A DNA stretch of 63,150 nucleotides from Halanaerobium saccharolyticum (lineage in GTDB: Bacteria > Bacillota > Halanaerobiia > Halanaerobiales > Halanaerobiaceae): positions 42,148 to 105,297 of the forward strand of contig NZ_SNWX01000004.1 of NCBI RefSeq assembly GCF_004362045.1, in the 5' to 3' direction. Positions 28,054-37,859 of this stretch are shown here, piece after piece. The position numbers and the translations under genes were made by a program. The first letter of the stretch is position 1, and each line of letters opens with the position of its first letter. The notes beneath the pieces were generated by a model that saw only the letters and a program-made list of their open reading frames with translations, was not told the DNA's origin and made no database searches.

Positions 28054-29700
28054 CTTATCAAAATAAAAGAAGGAGAACTTAATTTCTGGTTGGATTTTAT
28101 TAAAACTCAAAGTGAGGAAAAAAGAGAGCTTTCTGATAAAATTTTAAATATTGAATCAGCAATTGTAACAATGAGTTTAAAAACTAAGAGTTTTATGGAA
28201 TTTAAACTCAGGCAGAGCTATTTTCAAAATGAGGCTTTTGCTCTCGAAGACAGGCTGGCAGATACAAAAAGAAAAATGGATAGTCTGCGGGATAGACTCT
28301 ATCAAATAAATAATTTTAATGATGATATCTTTGATATTTTAGAAAAATCACTTTCCTACCTCAAAGAAACTGGTGATCCTTATCTGAGAGAAGTTGACTG
28401 TCCTGTCTGTGGTGATTCTCATGAGAGAAAGGCTCTGCTGGGGAAAATAGAAAGGAAGCTAACTCAGGGCAGTAAAAGGGTAAAAGAATTAAAAAAGAAA
28501 CTCTTTCTGGAGAACCAGAAGGAAGAGAAAATAAAAGCCGAGCTGCAGGAGTTGAGTGATCAATTCGCTGAAGAAGTAGATAAAATGATTTCTGAACTGG
28601 AGGCTGAAAAAGAAAGCTTTACTATAAAAATGACAGTGACTAAGGACAGAATTTTAAAAGTAGAAAATGAGATTAAGGTGCTGCAGAGTAAGTTAAATGA
28701 GCTGGATTATTTAAATCAGAATGCTGTTAGAATTATTGACCACTATCAGATTGAGGAGCGGGGATTAAAAGATAATTTATCGAGAAGAATTAACAGGCTG
28801 AAAAATTTAATGATCAATAATTCATTCCTGGAGATCAAAAATACTGAGGAGTTAAAAAAAGAGATATCTGAGCTTTTGGAAAGAAAAGATAGCCTGGCAG
28901 CTGAGTTTAATAAATATAATCTGAAGGCTGATTCCTGTTATCCGGAAATTCTGCAGCGAGAAAAAGAAAGTAAAAATATGCTGGCAGATTGTAAACGGGC
29001 TCAATCAAGGATCAGGAATCTGGAATCAGAACTGGAAAAACAGCAGGAATTGCTGCAGCAAAACAAAGTGAGAAAACAGTTAAAAGAGGTAGAGAATGAA
29101 TTTTAAAAAGCTGCAGCTGAAAGAGAAAAAATCAAAAGAGGACTGGAGAAAGCGGAAAAACTTAAACTGGCTGTGCGGGATGTGGTTGCAGATCTAAATG
29201 ATCAGATTCTTAAGGAACAGGAGGAATTTATAAATAAGATTTTTAAGCGCATTTATCTTCATCCCTTTTTCAGGCAGATCAATTTAAAGACTACTGTCAG
29301 CCGTCAGGGAAGTAATTCTCTTTTGATTGAATGTAAAAACAAAAGTGGAAAAACAATTGTTAATCCAGCTTTTACTTTCAGTAAGGCTCAGGTTAATATA
29401 GTTGCAATTAGTATTTTTCTTTCTATGGCTTTAAGACAGCAGTGCACAAAATTAGATACTATTCTGCTTGATGATCCAATGCAGAGTATGGATGACTTAA
29501 ATATTATTTCTTTTATTGATGTGCTGCGGAGCTGTTCGATGGAGGGGGGAGACTTAAATAAGCAGCTGGTGCTTTCGACTCATGATGATAAGTTTTATCG
29601 GCTGCTTTTGAAGAAGTTTCGTTTTCTTTCTGCTGTGGGCTATTATTTTGAGACTTATAATGAGGATGGGCCCGGGGTGAGGAGCTGGGGGATGGATTGA
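28054..29700 (+). pseudogene. SbcC/Rad50-like zinc-hook ATPase, truncated and interrupted
   Basis: One reading frame holds long coiled coils around a zinc-hook CPVCGDSH (near 28401), then after an in-frame TAA at 29104-29106 continues with the C-terminal ATPase lobe: FTFSKAQVNIVAISIF signature region, Walker B ILLDDPMQSMDD and switch-like STHDD. Both parts share the same frame, so a single nonsense codon splits them. The Walker A half is missing. Codons such as CTG and CTGCAG are commoner than in the neighbours, suggesting separate origin. Probably a dead recombination or defence ATPase. Confidence 0.8.
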
Positions 29701-29722
29701 TTATTTCTATGAATGTAAAAAT

Positions 29723-29751
29723 TTGCATTTAACAAACACTTGTATTATAAT
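29723..29751 (+). promoter_or_regulatory. Promoter upstream of DUF6765-like gene
   Basis: TTGCAT (29723-29728), 17-base spacer, TATAAT (29746-29751). It shares most bases of the spacer end (TGTATTATAAT) with the kwa promoter. The leader to the gene is about 120 bases and shows nothing else clear. Confidence 0.6.
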
Positions 29752-29878
29752 TTAATTAGATTTGAGAATTATCTAAAAATTAAGTTATTTCAATTAGTAA
29801 CTTTGTTCTCAGGAATTGGTTAATCCAAATGGTCATCTTACAATCAGACTCAATAATCTAATGAGGGAGTGTTAAATT

Positions 29879-30889
29879 ATGGATATAGAGTTTCACTATT
29901 ATGTTACTTACTTAACGGCTACAAGGGCAGGTTTTAAACCTAAAGATGCAAATGTTTTAGCTTATTCTTCTCAATATGTTGACAACAATGACATACTTTT
30001 TGAAATCAACAAAGGTTCAGATGAACTATATTATGAGAATTATATAAGCCAGACCTTAGATATTACAAAACCACAAAAAGATTTGCTGCGTATATATCCT
30101 TTCTTTCACTTTATTCCAGGAGAAGATAGTAATTATTCTGAGAAAATTAACGAAGATGAAATACCACCTTTAAACACTATTCCCGATAATGTAAATGCTA
30201 ATAAAATGATAGATAAGGCTCTGACAGATAATAATTTATATGAAATAGGTATTGCCTGCCATGCATATTTAGATACCTGGTCCCATCAAAATTTTGTTGG
30301 AATGGAAAATGATTATAATGGATTGGACCATATTTTGCCTAATATAGGCCATGCTGATGCAGGTCATGATCCAGATATTCCTGATAAAGTCTGGGATGAT
30401 ACTCGTTTAAAAAATGCAACTGTCAATAATAAAGATCGTTTTCTAGTAGCAATAGGTCGACTATTCGAGAAGCTATTTAAACATAAAAATAGTGATGACA
30501 AATTATCTAAACTGTCTTCAGAAAAGCAAGAACTGATAGCTGATATAGATGAGGTAATTGAGGAAGGATCTGATAAGGAAGAAAGAATAGGTCTATATAA
30601 AGAACTTGCTTTAAAAGATGAATATGGTGGCCAAAAAATTGAAGATTATAATGAATATTACTGGTTCAATGAGGCAATTAAAGAAGACTATCCAGAAAAG
30701 TATGATTTTGAATACAAAGTGAAAGTTAATTTAAATCACTTATTTTTTAAAGATTATACATGGGATGATCCTGATAATTACCATGATACCCACTGGTTTA
30801 AGTTTCAGGAAGCTGTAAAATTTCATCAGGACAGAATGGAAGGAATATTAAGTTCAAATCTTGAGTTTGTAAGTACAGAAAAGTGGTAA
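29879..30889 (+). CDS. DUF6765-like histidine-rich protein, paralog 1
   Basis: A soluble 336-residue protein homologous to the one at 39061-40137. Shared motifs are an N-terminal FHY(Y/A), AYSSQ(Y/Q)VD, FHF(I/L)P, a core HAYLDTWSHQNF, IGHA and NPDIP or DPDIPDKVW. The ordered His/Asp residues suggest a metal-dependent hydrolase, possibly of the zinc phospholipase C/S1-P1 nuclease fold; that is inference. Activity unknown. It has its own promoter and terminator within the island. Confidence 0.6.
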   Translation: MDIEFHYYVTYLTATRAGFKPKDANVLAYSSQYVDNNDILFEINKGSDELYYENYISQTLDITKPQKDLLRIYPFFHFIPGEDSNYSEKINEDEIPPLNTIPDNVNANKMIDKALTDNNLYEIGIACHAYLDTWSHQNFVGMENDYNGLDHILPNIGHADAGHDPDIPDKVWDDTRLKNATVNNKDRFLVAIGRLFEKLFKHKNSDDKLSKLSSEKQELIADIDEVIEEGSDKEERIGLYKELALKDEYGGQKIEDYNEYYWFNEAIKEDYPEKYDFEYKVKVNLNHLFFKDYTWDDPDNYHDTHWFKFQEAVKFHQDRMEGILSSNLEFVSTEKW

Positions 30890-30927
30890 TTAGTCGATAA
30901 TCTTAATTTTTTAATTAATGAAAGCTT

Positions 30928-30948
30928 CTGGGGCTTTCTAAGCCTCAG
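30928..30948 (+). terminator. Hairpin after DUF6765 paralog 1
   Basis: CTGGGGCTT/AAGCCTCAG, 9 bp with one G-T pair and a 3-base loop. The T-run after it is short, so termination may be weak. Confidence 0.5.
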
Positions 30949-31054
30949 GGGTATTTCATATAATATAGTAATTTAATCAGATTAGAAAATTTGATAAAGA
31001 TTTAAAAGCAAAATTAGTGATTTTTTAACCTTCAATTAGCAAAGGATGAAATAA

Positions 31055-33460
31055 ATGCAGCAGTATAGATCACAAATTAATCTTTTTATAATTTCAATTA
31101 TAGTTTCTATTTTATTATTTTTTCTACTACCGCTAAATATTTGGCTTTATTCAGGCATGTTTTTATTAATCTGGTTTGCTTTAATTTTAAATTTTAAACT
31201 TTATAAAAATATTGAACTTTTTTGTTCCAGCCTAATAATTAGTTTTGGAAATCTTATTGTACTAACGACTTATTTGATTTCTCAACAGCAATTAACTTAT
31301 ACTAATAAGTTTTTATTGTTTTTTGATTTTCTTCTTTTATTTTTTATCTTCTCTATTCTTTATTTTAGGTTTGAAAAAGTAAATTTTAATGCTCAGACTT
31401 TGAAAAGAGAGGTATTATATCCCCAGAGAAAAGAAGACTTAAAACGTCTAATTTACTATTTAGAGAAATTTAATATTATAGGTATTAATGCTCCGTGGGG
31501 AGAAGGAAAAAGCTTTCTTTTTGATAAATTAAAAGAAAAGCACGAGAATAAGTATGAAATAATTGAGGTTGATATTTTAGCTTGTAATTTTGATGAACTT
31601 AGAATCACTTTGATTAAAGAGCTAGAAAATTTAATGTATAAAAACAAAGTTATCTCAAAGTATTCGAGCCGACTTAAAAAGTTAATGAGTAGTTCGAGTA
31701 ATAATTTAATTCAATTCTTAAAGGCTCTCCTGTTTTCAGATGTGGATTCATTTGCTTCTACTATTCATGGATTGAAGAAAGATCTTAAAAAACTAGATAA
31801 AAATATAATTATAAATTTTGAGGATATTGATAGAATTAATAACCGAGAAACAATAATAAAAATTTTTTCACTTTCAGAAAAACTTGCTGCTGATAATATC
31901 AAAATCATTTTTCAAGTTAATGAAAAAGTATTAATTGAGGAAAAAGAATTTAAAGCAATCTATTTAGAAAAATACCTGCAGCATAAAATCAATCTGACTA
32001 AAATCAATTTTTTTGATATTATCGATAATCTTTATGAAAGTGGTAATTATAATAAAGAATTAGTTTTTAAGGAAGATTTTAAATTTTTAAGAACTAGAAT
32101 GAAAAATATTAGTTTTATTGATTTTTTTGATGATTTTAGTTTGAATGGTGAATTATCAATTGAATTTAATAATTTAAATATAAGAAAGATGAAGATATTT
32201 TTAAATGAGATCTTTGCAGCAGTAGAAGATGAGACTCTTGAAGTAGATAAAAGAACGACTATTGCTTTTTTCTTTTTAAAACATTTTTATAGTAATAAAT
32301 TTCGAGAACTTAATTTTAAAGATAATTTAAATAATACATTTACTTTTAAAGTGAATAATGAAGATTTTACTCTTGGGGAATTAATTGTTAAAAGACAGAT
32401 GGAAGAAATAACTCAAGATAATTTTGAAAAGATATTCCAAAAAGAAAACAATAGGGTTAACCTCATTATCTTTAAGCTTTTTGATTATGACTTTGGACAT
32501 ATAAATGTAAAAGTCAATGAAATGATTTCCAATATGGATGCTTCACAAAAAGAAATAAAGAATTTCGATTTTGAACATAAAAATCTCAAAAAAAATAGAA
32601 TGATTAATAAACTATATGCTAATGGTAGATCCCAGTTTACAAATTATGAGAAAGCTGTGGAAATATTTATAGATGAAGTATTAAGTAAAAGAGATAATAA
32701 AGAACAGGAAAAAGGTAAAAAAATGTTTAATAATATTTTATTTCAAAATAATTTGATTGATAATAGAAGTATTTTCAAACTTGGTACAAATGATCAAGCA
32801 GAATTATTTAAAGCTTTTAATGTGGCAGAAAATGTTGCTGAAAATGAAAAAGTAAAGTTGATTGACTTTTATTTTTCTCAAAAGCCGGATAATATTATAA
32901 GTGAGTATTTAATTAGCACTCTTAATTATGTTCAACTCCGGTCAAGAAAAGAATATTTAGCTATTTTAAAACATTTTAATGACTTAAAAATAGAAGGTAA
33001 TTTAAATAGGATTGATTCATTTAGTACATTTTTCAGAAAATATCTATCAGCAATAAGTGAACTGGGATTTTTAGAAACATCTGATTATTTTATGCTGCAT
33101 ACTAATAAAAGTTTAACTAAACAATTTAACATGAAAAAGCCTGTGAAACAAGAACTTAATAAAATAAAAAATAATTTGATTAATATGAAGAATAATTTAA
33201 AAAATAGTCAGGATTTTGATGTAGTTGTTAATGACTACAAAATTATTATTAATTTTGTTAATAAATTAGTAGAATTAATTAGCTGCAATGAAATTTACAA
33301 AGAAAAAAAATATGATAATCCGAAAAAACCTGAATATCTTGAGCAAAATGAGTTTTATAGATTAAAGAAAATTGACTCTAGAGAAAAGCGGGCAGAAGAG
33401 TCAAAAAATAGTTATAAAAAAGGGAAGATTACTGCAATGGAGTTGAATAAACTAATGTAA
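31055..33460 (+). CDS. Membrane-anchored KAP family P-loop NTPase
   Basis: An 801-residue protein. About four membrane helices occupy the first 105 residues. Then comes a KAP-type NTPase with Walker A INAPWGEGKS near residues 144-153 and Walker B NFEDIDR near 254-260, and a long helical C-terminal part without recognisable motifs. KAP NTPases are membrane-associated and several act in phage exclusion. The order of helices before the Walker A differs from the classic KAP layout, where helices are inserted within the domain. It stands alone between other island genes, 165 bases from the upstream gene. Confidence 0.8.
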   Translation: MQQYRSQINLFIISIIVSILLFFLLPLNIWLYSGMFLLIWFALILNFKLYKNIELFCSSLIISFGNLIVLTTYLISQQQLTYTNKFLLFFDFLLLFFIFSILYFRFEKVNFNAQTLKREVLYPQRKEDLKRLIYYLEKFNIIGINAPWGEGKSFLFDKLKEKHENKYEIIEVDILACNFDELRITLIKELENLMYKNKVISKYSSRLKKLMSSSSNNLIQFLKALLFSDVDSFASTIHGLKKDLKKLDKNIIINFEDIDRINNRETIIKIFSLSEKLAADNIKIIFQVNEKVLIEEKEFKAIYLEKYLQHKINLTKINFFDIIDNLYESGNYNKELVFKEDFKFLRTRMKNISFIDFFDDFSLNGELSIEFNNLNIRKMKIFLNEIFAAVEDETLEVDKRTTIAFFFLKHFYSNKFRELNFKDNLNNTFTFKVNNEDFTLGELIVKRQMEEITQDNFEKIFQKENNRVNLIIFKLFDYDFGHINVKVNEMISNMDASQKEIKNFDFEHKNLKKNRMINKLYANGRSQFTNYEKAVEIFIDEVLSKRDNKEQEKGKKMFNNILFQNNLIDNRSIFKLGTNDQAELFKAFNVAENVAENEKVKLIDFYFSQKPDNIISEYLISTLNYVQLRSRKEYLAILKHFNDLKIEGNLNRIDSFSTFFRKYLSAISELGFLETSDYFMLHTNKSLTKQFNMKKPVKQELNKIKNNLINMKNNLKNSQDFDVVVNDYKIIINFVNKLVELISCNEIYKEKKYDNPKKPEYLEQNEFYRLKKIDSREKRAEESKNSYKKGKITAMELNKLM

Positions 33461-33498
33461 GCATGGGATTATAAATTTAGTTGACTAAATTATAAAAA

Positions 33499-33553
33499 GT
33501 TTTATAAAAGCGATAAAACAAAACTTGATTTTTACATTTTTTTACAGTATAAT
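33499..33553 (+). promoter_or_regulatory. Promoter and candidate operator of the SIR2 operon
   Basis: TTGATT (33525-33530), 17-base spacer, TATAAT (33548-33553). Just upstream, GTTTTAT (33499-33505) and ATAAAAC (33513-33519) form an inverted repeat, placed like an operator. The first gene starts 28 bases after the -10 box. Confidence 0.65.
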
Positions 33554-33581
33554 AAATTTAACCAATATTGGAGGTGTTTAA

Positions 33582-35012
33582 ATGTCCTATCATATTTTGC
33601 GTTATGGTACCAATGCTGATAAAAAGTTTATAGATCAAAATAATAAGTATTATGATTTGTTAGCTATTAATGGTAATATGCTTGCTTATACACCGGGAGC
33701 ACTGGCAGGTTTTATCAGAAAAAATTTATTAAATGAATCAGGCAAAGGTTTTTTTATTGATCCTATTACACATAGTTTTCAACACAGCCTGGATAAAATA
33801 AAATCCTACAGTAAAAAAGAAAAGAAACAAACACTAAAAAAATCTATTGAAAATTTAATTGATTATTATGGTGAACCCTTAATAACACATATAAAAACTC
33901 CAGAAAATTCAGAAAAAGAAGATGAAAAAGGCAGACCTGTACGAGCAAAAGATTTTAATGATCATAAAGAAAGCTTTTGTGAAAATGTCATTGATTTTCA
34001 GTTAACTGAAATAAAGAAGAAAAATAAGGAAAAAGGATTTTTAAAGTACCTCGATGCAGATGATCAGAGATTAAATGATTTTGAACCTGATTTTATAACC
34101 CCTCCTTATTTTTATTTAAATGAAATGAGTTATGAAGAATGGCTGGAATTAAACATCGAATTTGCTGAAATAGCTGTGGAAAAATATCCGAAGAGAGATA
34201 TTTTCGTTCAACTTGTAGTTTCTGATGATATATTTATATCCCAGAAAATGCGCGATGAGATTATTGAAAAATATTCTACTCTTGATGTGAAAGGGGTTTT
34301 ACTCTGGATAGACGATTTTAATGAGCACCAGGCTTCTAAAAGTAAATTAGAAGTTTATTTCAATTTTATAAAAGAATTGAGCCAAAATAATCTTGAAATA
34401 ATTAATTTATATGGCAGCTTTTTCTCAATAATGCTAACCGCGTTTGAAGATGAATTAAGTTTTTCTTTAGCGGGTGTTGGACACGGTATGGAATATGGGG
34501 AACATAGAGCAGTAGTTCCTGTTGGTGGTGGTATTCCTTCTTCTAGATATTATTTTTATCCACTGCATAGACGTTTAAGGTTTCAAACCGCTTCAGAATA
34601 CATTAAAAGTCACATTATAGATAAAGCTCAAAGTCCTAAGAAGGAAGATATTGCAGATTTATATTTTACTGAGATCTGTGATTGTTCTAAATGTAAGCAG
34701 ATAATAGGGAAGGATATTGATAACTTCTTTGAATTTGAAAGTACTGAAGTTTATGAATATGAAGTTAAAGGGGTTAAAAGACAGCGCAGTTATGCTGATC
34801 AGGAAACAAAAGAAAATTGTTTAATTCATTATCTTGAATCTAAAGTAGAAGAATTTAAAGAAGTTGAGGAACTGGATCTAAAAAATTTATTAACTATAAT
34901 TGATAATAATTATGAAACTTTTTTAGAATATGGACATCAGGATCAGGAAGAACTAAATTATTTAATTAAATGGAAAACAGTGTTAGAAAGTGGAATGAAT
35001 TTAGATGACTAA
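33582..35012 (+). CDS. Unknown protein, possibly TGT/DpdA-like TIM barrel
   Basis: I do not firmly recognise this 476-residue soluble protein. The C-terminal third has a zinc-like CDCSKC at about 366-371 and a histidine in CLIHYLES near 416, followed by helices, which echoes the CxCxxC...H site of tRNA-guanine transglycosylases and DpdA. Before it are alternating strand/helix segments (VQLVVSDD, GVLLWIDDF, INLYGSF) and a conserved-looking GVGHGMEYGEHR near 296 as in a TIM barrel. The start follows GGAGGTG. Its stop overlaps the SIR2 gene by 8 bases, so the products are coupled. A base-exchange enzyme is a guess. Confidence 0.45.
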   Translation: MSYHILRYGTNADKKFIDQNNKYYDLLAINGNMLAYTPGALAGFIRKNLLNESGKGFFIDPITHSFQHSLDKIKSYSKKEKKQTLKKSIENLIDYYGEPLITHIKTPENSEKEDEKGRPVRAKDFNDHKESFCENVIDFQLTEIKKKNKEKGFLKYLDADDQRLNDFEPDFITPPYFYLNEMSYEEWLELNIEFAEIAVEKYPKRDIFVQLVVSDDIFISQKMRDEIIEKYSTLDVKGVLLWIDDFNEHQASKSKLEVYFNFIKELSQNNLEIINLYGSFFSIMLTAFEDELSFSLAGVGHGMEYGEHRAVVPVGGGIPSSRYYFYPLHRRLRFQTASEYIKSHIIDKAQSPKKEDIADLYFTEICDCSKCKQIIGKDIDNFFEFESTEVYEYEVKGVKRQRSYADQETKENCLIHYLESKVEEFKEVEELDLKNLLTIIDNNYETFLEYGHQDQEELNYLIKWKTVLESGMNLDD

Positions 35013-36249
35013 AAAAATATTTATTTTAGGGGCTGGAGCATCCAGGCCAGCAGGTATTCCGATTCAATCAAATATGATTAATGAGATATTTTCATTAAAT
35101 GAAGATCAACTTCAAGAAAAGAATAAAGAAGATTTAAGTTTTATTGATTCTAAAAATGATCTTTTCTCCCAATTTGCATTGTTTAATAAAAGCAGAAAAA
35201 TCTTTGCCCGATTTTTAATTAAAAATTTTGGTGATATGGATCTTAAAGAAAAAATATTAAAGATAAATGAAAATAGTGAGCAGGAAAACAGTAATTTAGA
35301 AAAAATATGGAATCAAATATTTGATCAACTGATAGAAATTAATATTTCATTAGAGAATATATTTACTATTATTGATAAGGCAATTGGAGAAAACAGTTTT
35401 TTTCAAAATTACAGCATCAATGATCTCAAAAAAGTACAGCTTGCTCTTGATAAATGTCTGATCTATATTTTATCTTATTATACCCCATCTGAGAATCATT
35501 TGTATGAACAAATTTCTGAATATTTTGCAAGTGAAGCCGATTCCGGAAATCAGCCTGTAATAATTTCTTTAAACTGGGATACAATTATAGATAATTTCTT
35601 ATTTAATAAGACTTTTTCCGATGATATTATTGTAGATTACTGTACAGACTGTTATAATATTGATACAGGAAAAGTAATAAATAGAAAAAGTGAAAATAAG
35701 ATTAAATTGTTAAAATTACACGGGTCAATTAACTGGTTAATTTGTAGGAACTGTTTTAAATTATACGCTCAACATGATCAGATTCTAGCTTTATCAACTT
35801 TAATGGATAAAACTGATCAGAATAACTGCCATTTTTGCAGTGAATTGGAGCGCGCAAATGAACTTGAGAGTTCTATAATAACACCAACTTATATTAAAAA
35901 TTTTGAAAACTTACATTATAGGAGAATCTGGCGAGATGCATTTAATGAGTTAGCAAAAGCTGATGAAGTAATTTTTATTGGTTATTCTTTTCCCGAAGCG
36001 GATTATGAATTGAGATATTTATTAAAAAAAGCTATAAAAAAGCAAACAAAGATAAAAGTGATTTTATATAAGACTGATAATCCTGAGTATTATAGTGATA
36101 AGATTAATAATCAAGATCTAGAATTTGTAAGGGGTAGACTTCAACTTCCAGAAAAAAGATACAGCTCTTTTTTTAATAAAAATAATTTGAGGTTTAACTA
36201 TAAGGGCATAAAAGATTTTTTCCAAAAGGGGGAAGCGAAAAATGACTGA
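35005..36249 (+). CDS. SIR2-like NAD-dependent protein
   Basis: A 414-residue SIR2-domain protein. NAD-binding GAGASRPAGIP at residues 9-19, SLNWDTIIDN near 190, the catalytic histidine in LKLHGSINW near 239, a possible zinc ribbon CRNC...CHFC near 246 and 275, and FIGYSFPEADYEL near 323 are present. In defence systems such domains deplete NAD after phage sensing. It overlaps both neighbours, the downstream one by an ATGACTGA overlap. Confidence 0.85.
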   Translation: MTKKIFILGAGASRPAGIPIQSNMINEIFSLNEDQLQEKNKEDLSFIDSKNDLFSQFALFNKSRKIFARFLIKNFGDMDLKEKILKINENSEQENSNLEKIWNQIFDQLIEINISLENIFTIIDKAIGENSFFQNYSINDLKKVQLALDKCLIYILSYYTPSENHLYEQISEYFASEADSGNQPVIISLNWDTIIDNFLFNKTFSDDIIVDYCTDCYNIDTGKVINRKSENKIKLLKLHGSINWLICRNCFKLYAQHDQILALSTLMDKTDQNNCHFCSELERANELESSIITPTYIKNFENLHYRRIWRDAFNELAKADEVIFIGYSFPEADYELRYLLKKAIKKQTKIKVILYKTDNPEYYSDKINNQDLEFVRGRLQLPEKRYSSFFNKNNLRFNYKGIKDFFQKGEAKND

Positions 36250-36841
36250 AAAATTAACTGGTAAAGATATTTTGCTCCTTTTGTTATATTTACCTGGTAA
36301 AACAGATAAGAAAAATGAGCCGATAATTGGTAGAACTAGATTAACTAAAATGATCTATATTTTTAATAAAGAACTGAAAAACAACTTTGATCATCTTGAC
36401 GAATCTACTCTTCCTGATTTTTTTGCCTATGATTATGGACCATTTTCTAAAGATTTATTAGATGACATACACTTTTTTGTTAATATTGATTTTGTAATTG
36501 AAAAAGTAGAGAAACTTCAGCAAACTACTGCTGATTATGAGGAGTCTAAGTATGACTACAATGAAGAAATGGGCTTTGGCAGTGTGGAATCTATGGAAAA
36601 TGATCCTCCCAACTTATATTCTTATAGACTTGCAGAAAAGGGTATTAAATATGTTGAAGAAAATATTTTAGCAAATATAACAGAGCAGCAGAAAAAATAT
36701 TTAATAAAGTTTAAAAGGAAAATTAATACACTATCTCTGGATTCTATTTTAAGTTATGTATATAATAAATATCCTAATGCAGCAGAAAACTCGCTGATTA
36801 GATCTGATTATATAGCAGAAGCAGGTGCTAAAAATGACTGA
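36242..36841 (+). CDS. YwgA/Panacea-like helical protein
   Basis: 199 residues. The N-terminal half (GRTRLTKMIYIFNKEL, FFAYDYGPFSKDLLDDI) looks like the winged-helix/SocA-Panacea type domain seen in YwgA-like proteins, in which a GPxS-like turn follows a helical bundle. Such domains act as antitoxin or adaptor modules. It overlaps the SIR2 gene by 8 bases (ATGACTGA) and the next gene in the same way, so it is part of one coupled unit. Function here unknown. Confidence 0.5.
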   Translation: MTEKLTGKDILLLLLYLPGKTDKKNEPIIGRTRLTKMIYIFNKELKNNFDHLDESTLPDFFAYDYGPFSKDLLDDIHFFVNIDFVIEKVEKLQQTTADYEESKYDYNEEMGFGSVESMENDPPNLYSYRLAEKGIKYVEENILANITEQQKKYLIKFKRKINTLSLDSILSYVYNKYPNAAENSLIRSDYIAEAGAKND

Positions 36842-37280
36842 ATATGAAATTGTAGAAGATTGTTATACTAAATTATTGAATATGGATAATATTAAGGAAG
36901 TACATTTAGAAATACCTTATATGTCAAAGGTTATTGATATGGTAATAATTGAAAATAACAGTAGGATAATAACTATAGAGTTTAAGCTTCAAAACTGGAG
37001 AAAGGCTTTAAATCAGGCTAAAGTTCACAAATATGGAGCAGATGAGGCTTATATCTGTATGCCGGAGCCGAAACAGGGATTTAAAGAAGAATTTATAGAG
37101 TTGTTAAAAAAGAAGGGGATTGGACTTTTTAAATATGATTCAAAACAACAAATTCCTTTTGAAAAAATTGTAGATGCCAGAGAAGAAGCTAATAGATGGC
37201 AGCCGCGGATTGATCTGCTTAAAGAAATGATTGCGAAAGTTAAACTGGCTGCTCAGGAAAATGAAATGGCAGCTGTATGA
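36834..37280 (+). CDS. PD-(D/E)XK nuclease-like protein
   Basis: 148 residues from ATG 36834, which overlaps the previous stop in ATGACTGA; an in-frame GTG at 36825 is less likely. The pattern EIPYMSKVIDMVII followed by IITIEFKLQNWRKALNQA fits the PD-(D/E)XK core (Asp, then E-x-K after a strand) and the following QAKVHKYGADEAYICMP is the usual last strand. It may cut nucleic acid or only bind it. Homologues of this size occur in restriction-like and defence operons. Confidence 0.6.
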   Translation: MTEYEIVEDCYTKLLNMDNIKEVHLEIPYMSKVIDMVIIENNSRIITIEFKLQNWRKALNQAKVHKYGADEAYICMPEPKQGFKEEFIELLKKKGIGLFKYDSKQQIPFEKIVDAREEANRWQPRIDLLKEMIAKVKLAAQENEMAAV

Positions 37281-37300
37281 AATTAAGGAGAGGATTAATT

Positions 37301-37588
37301 ATGCGTACTTTTAAAGAAAGAATTAAAGATATAGAAGAACACTTTGATAATTTAACTATAGAGGAATTTGAAAAGAATATGTATAATGCCGGAGCTTATA
37401 AAATTAAAGCTGCTGAAGAATCTGGCTTTAGACTTTCTTCATCTGAGGAAATTACTCTGGAAACAGATTTGGATTCTTTCAAAATTGAAGATAAAAATTA
37501 TGATGCTTCTAATACTCCGGATATATCTTCGCTTATTATTCCACCTTTAAATATTAATAAATTATTAGATGAAAACAAAAATGAATAA
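37301..37588 (+). CDS. Small acidic protein, paralog 1 of a pair
   Basis: 95 residues from ATG 37301, 10 bases after AAGGAGAGG. It carries HFDNLTIEEFEKNMYNAG in the N-terminal part and ends PPLNINKLLDENKNE. The next gene has the same two motifs, so they are related. No domain recognised. Position at the end of the SIR2 operon suggests an immunity, inhibitor or adaptor role; that is inference. Confidence 0.55.
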   Translation: MRTFKERIKDIEEHFDNLTIEEFEKNMYNAGAYKIKAAEESGFRLSSSEEITLETDLDSFKIEDKNYDASNTPDISSLIIPPLNINKLLDENKNE

Positions 37589-37626
37589 CATTAATTATGA
37601 TATCTGGGTAAGAAAAGGGAGGGTTG

Positions 37627-37842
37627 ATGATGGATAGTTTAAAAGAATTAAAGCAAAATGAAAATTTGGTTATTAATTCAAACAATTTAGAAGAGGAAAT
37701 TGATGCATATTTTGATAATGTATCTAAAGAAGAATTAATAAAGGATTTGAGTGAAGCTGGGATTGAAATGCAGGTTGGACCTGTTCAAATGCCACCAATG
37801 AATATAAATCACTTTTTTGATGAGGAAAAAGAGGACAATTAA
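37627..37842 (+). CDS. Small acidic protein, paralog 2 of a pair
   Basis: 71 residues from ATG 37627 (a second ATG follows at 37630). It has YFDNVSKEELIKDLSEAG and ends PPMNINHFFDEEKEDN, matching the previous small protein in both motifs while the middle differs. It is the last gene before a terminator. Function unknown. Confidence 0.55.
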   Translation: MMDSLKELKQNENLVINSNNLEEEIDAYFDNVSKEELIKDLSEAGIEMQVGPVQMPPMNINHFFDEEKEDN

Positions 37843-37859
37843 ATATTATTTAGATTGTT

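Noticed and set aside
37368-37550. Leucine-rich + strand frame overlapping the small protein gene
   Set aside because: Out of frame with the paralog pair, no binding site, composition of a shadow frame.
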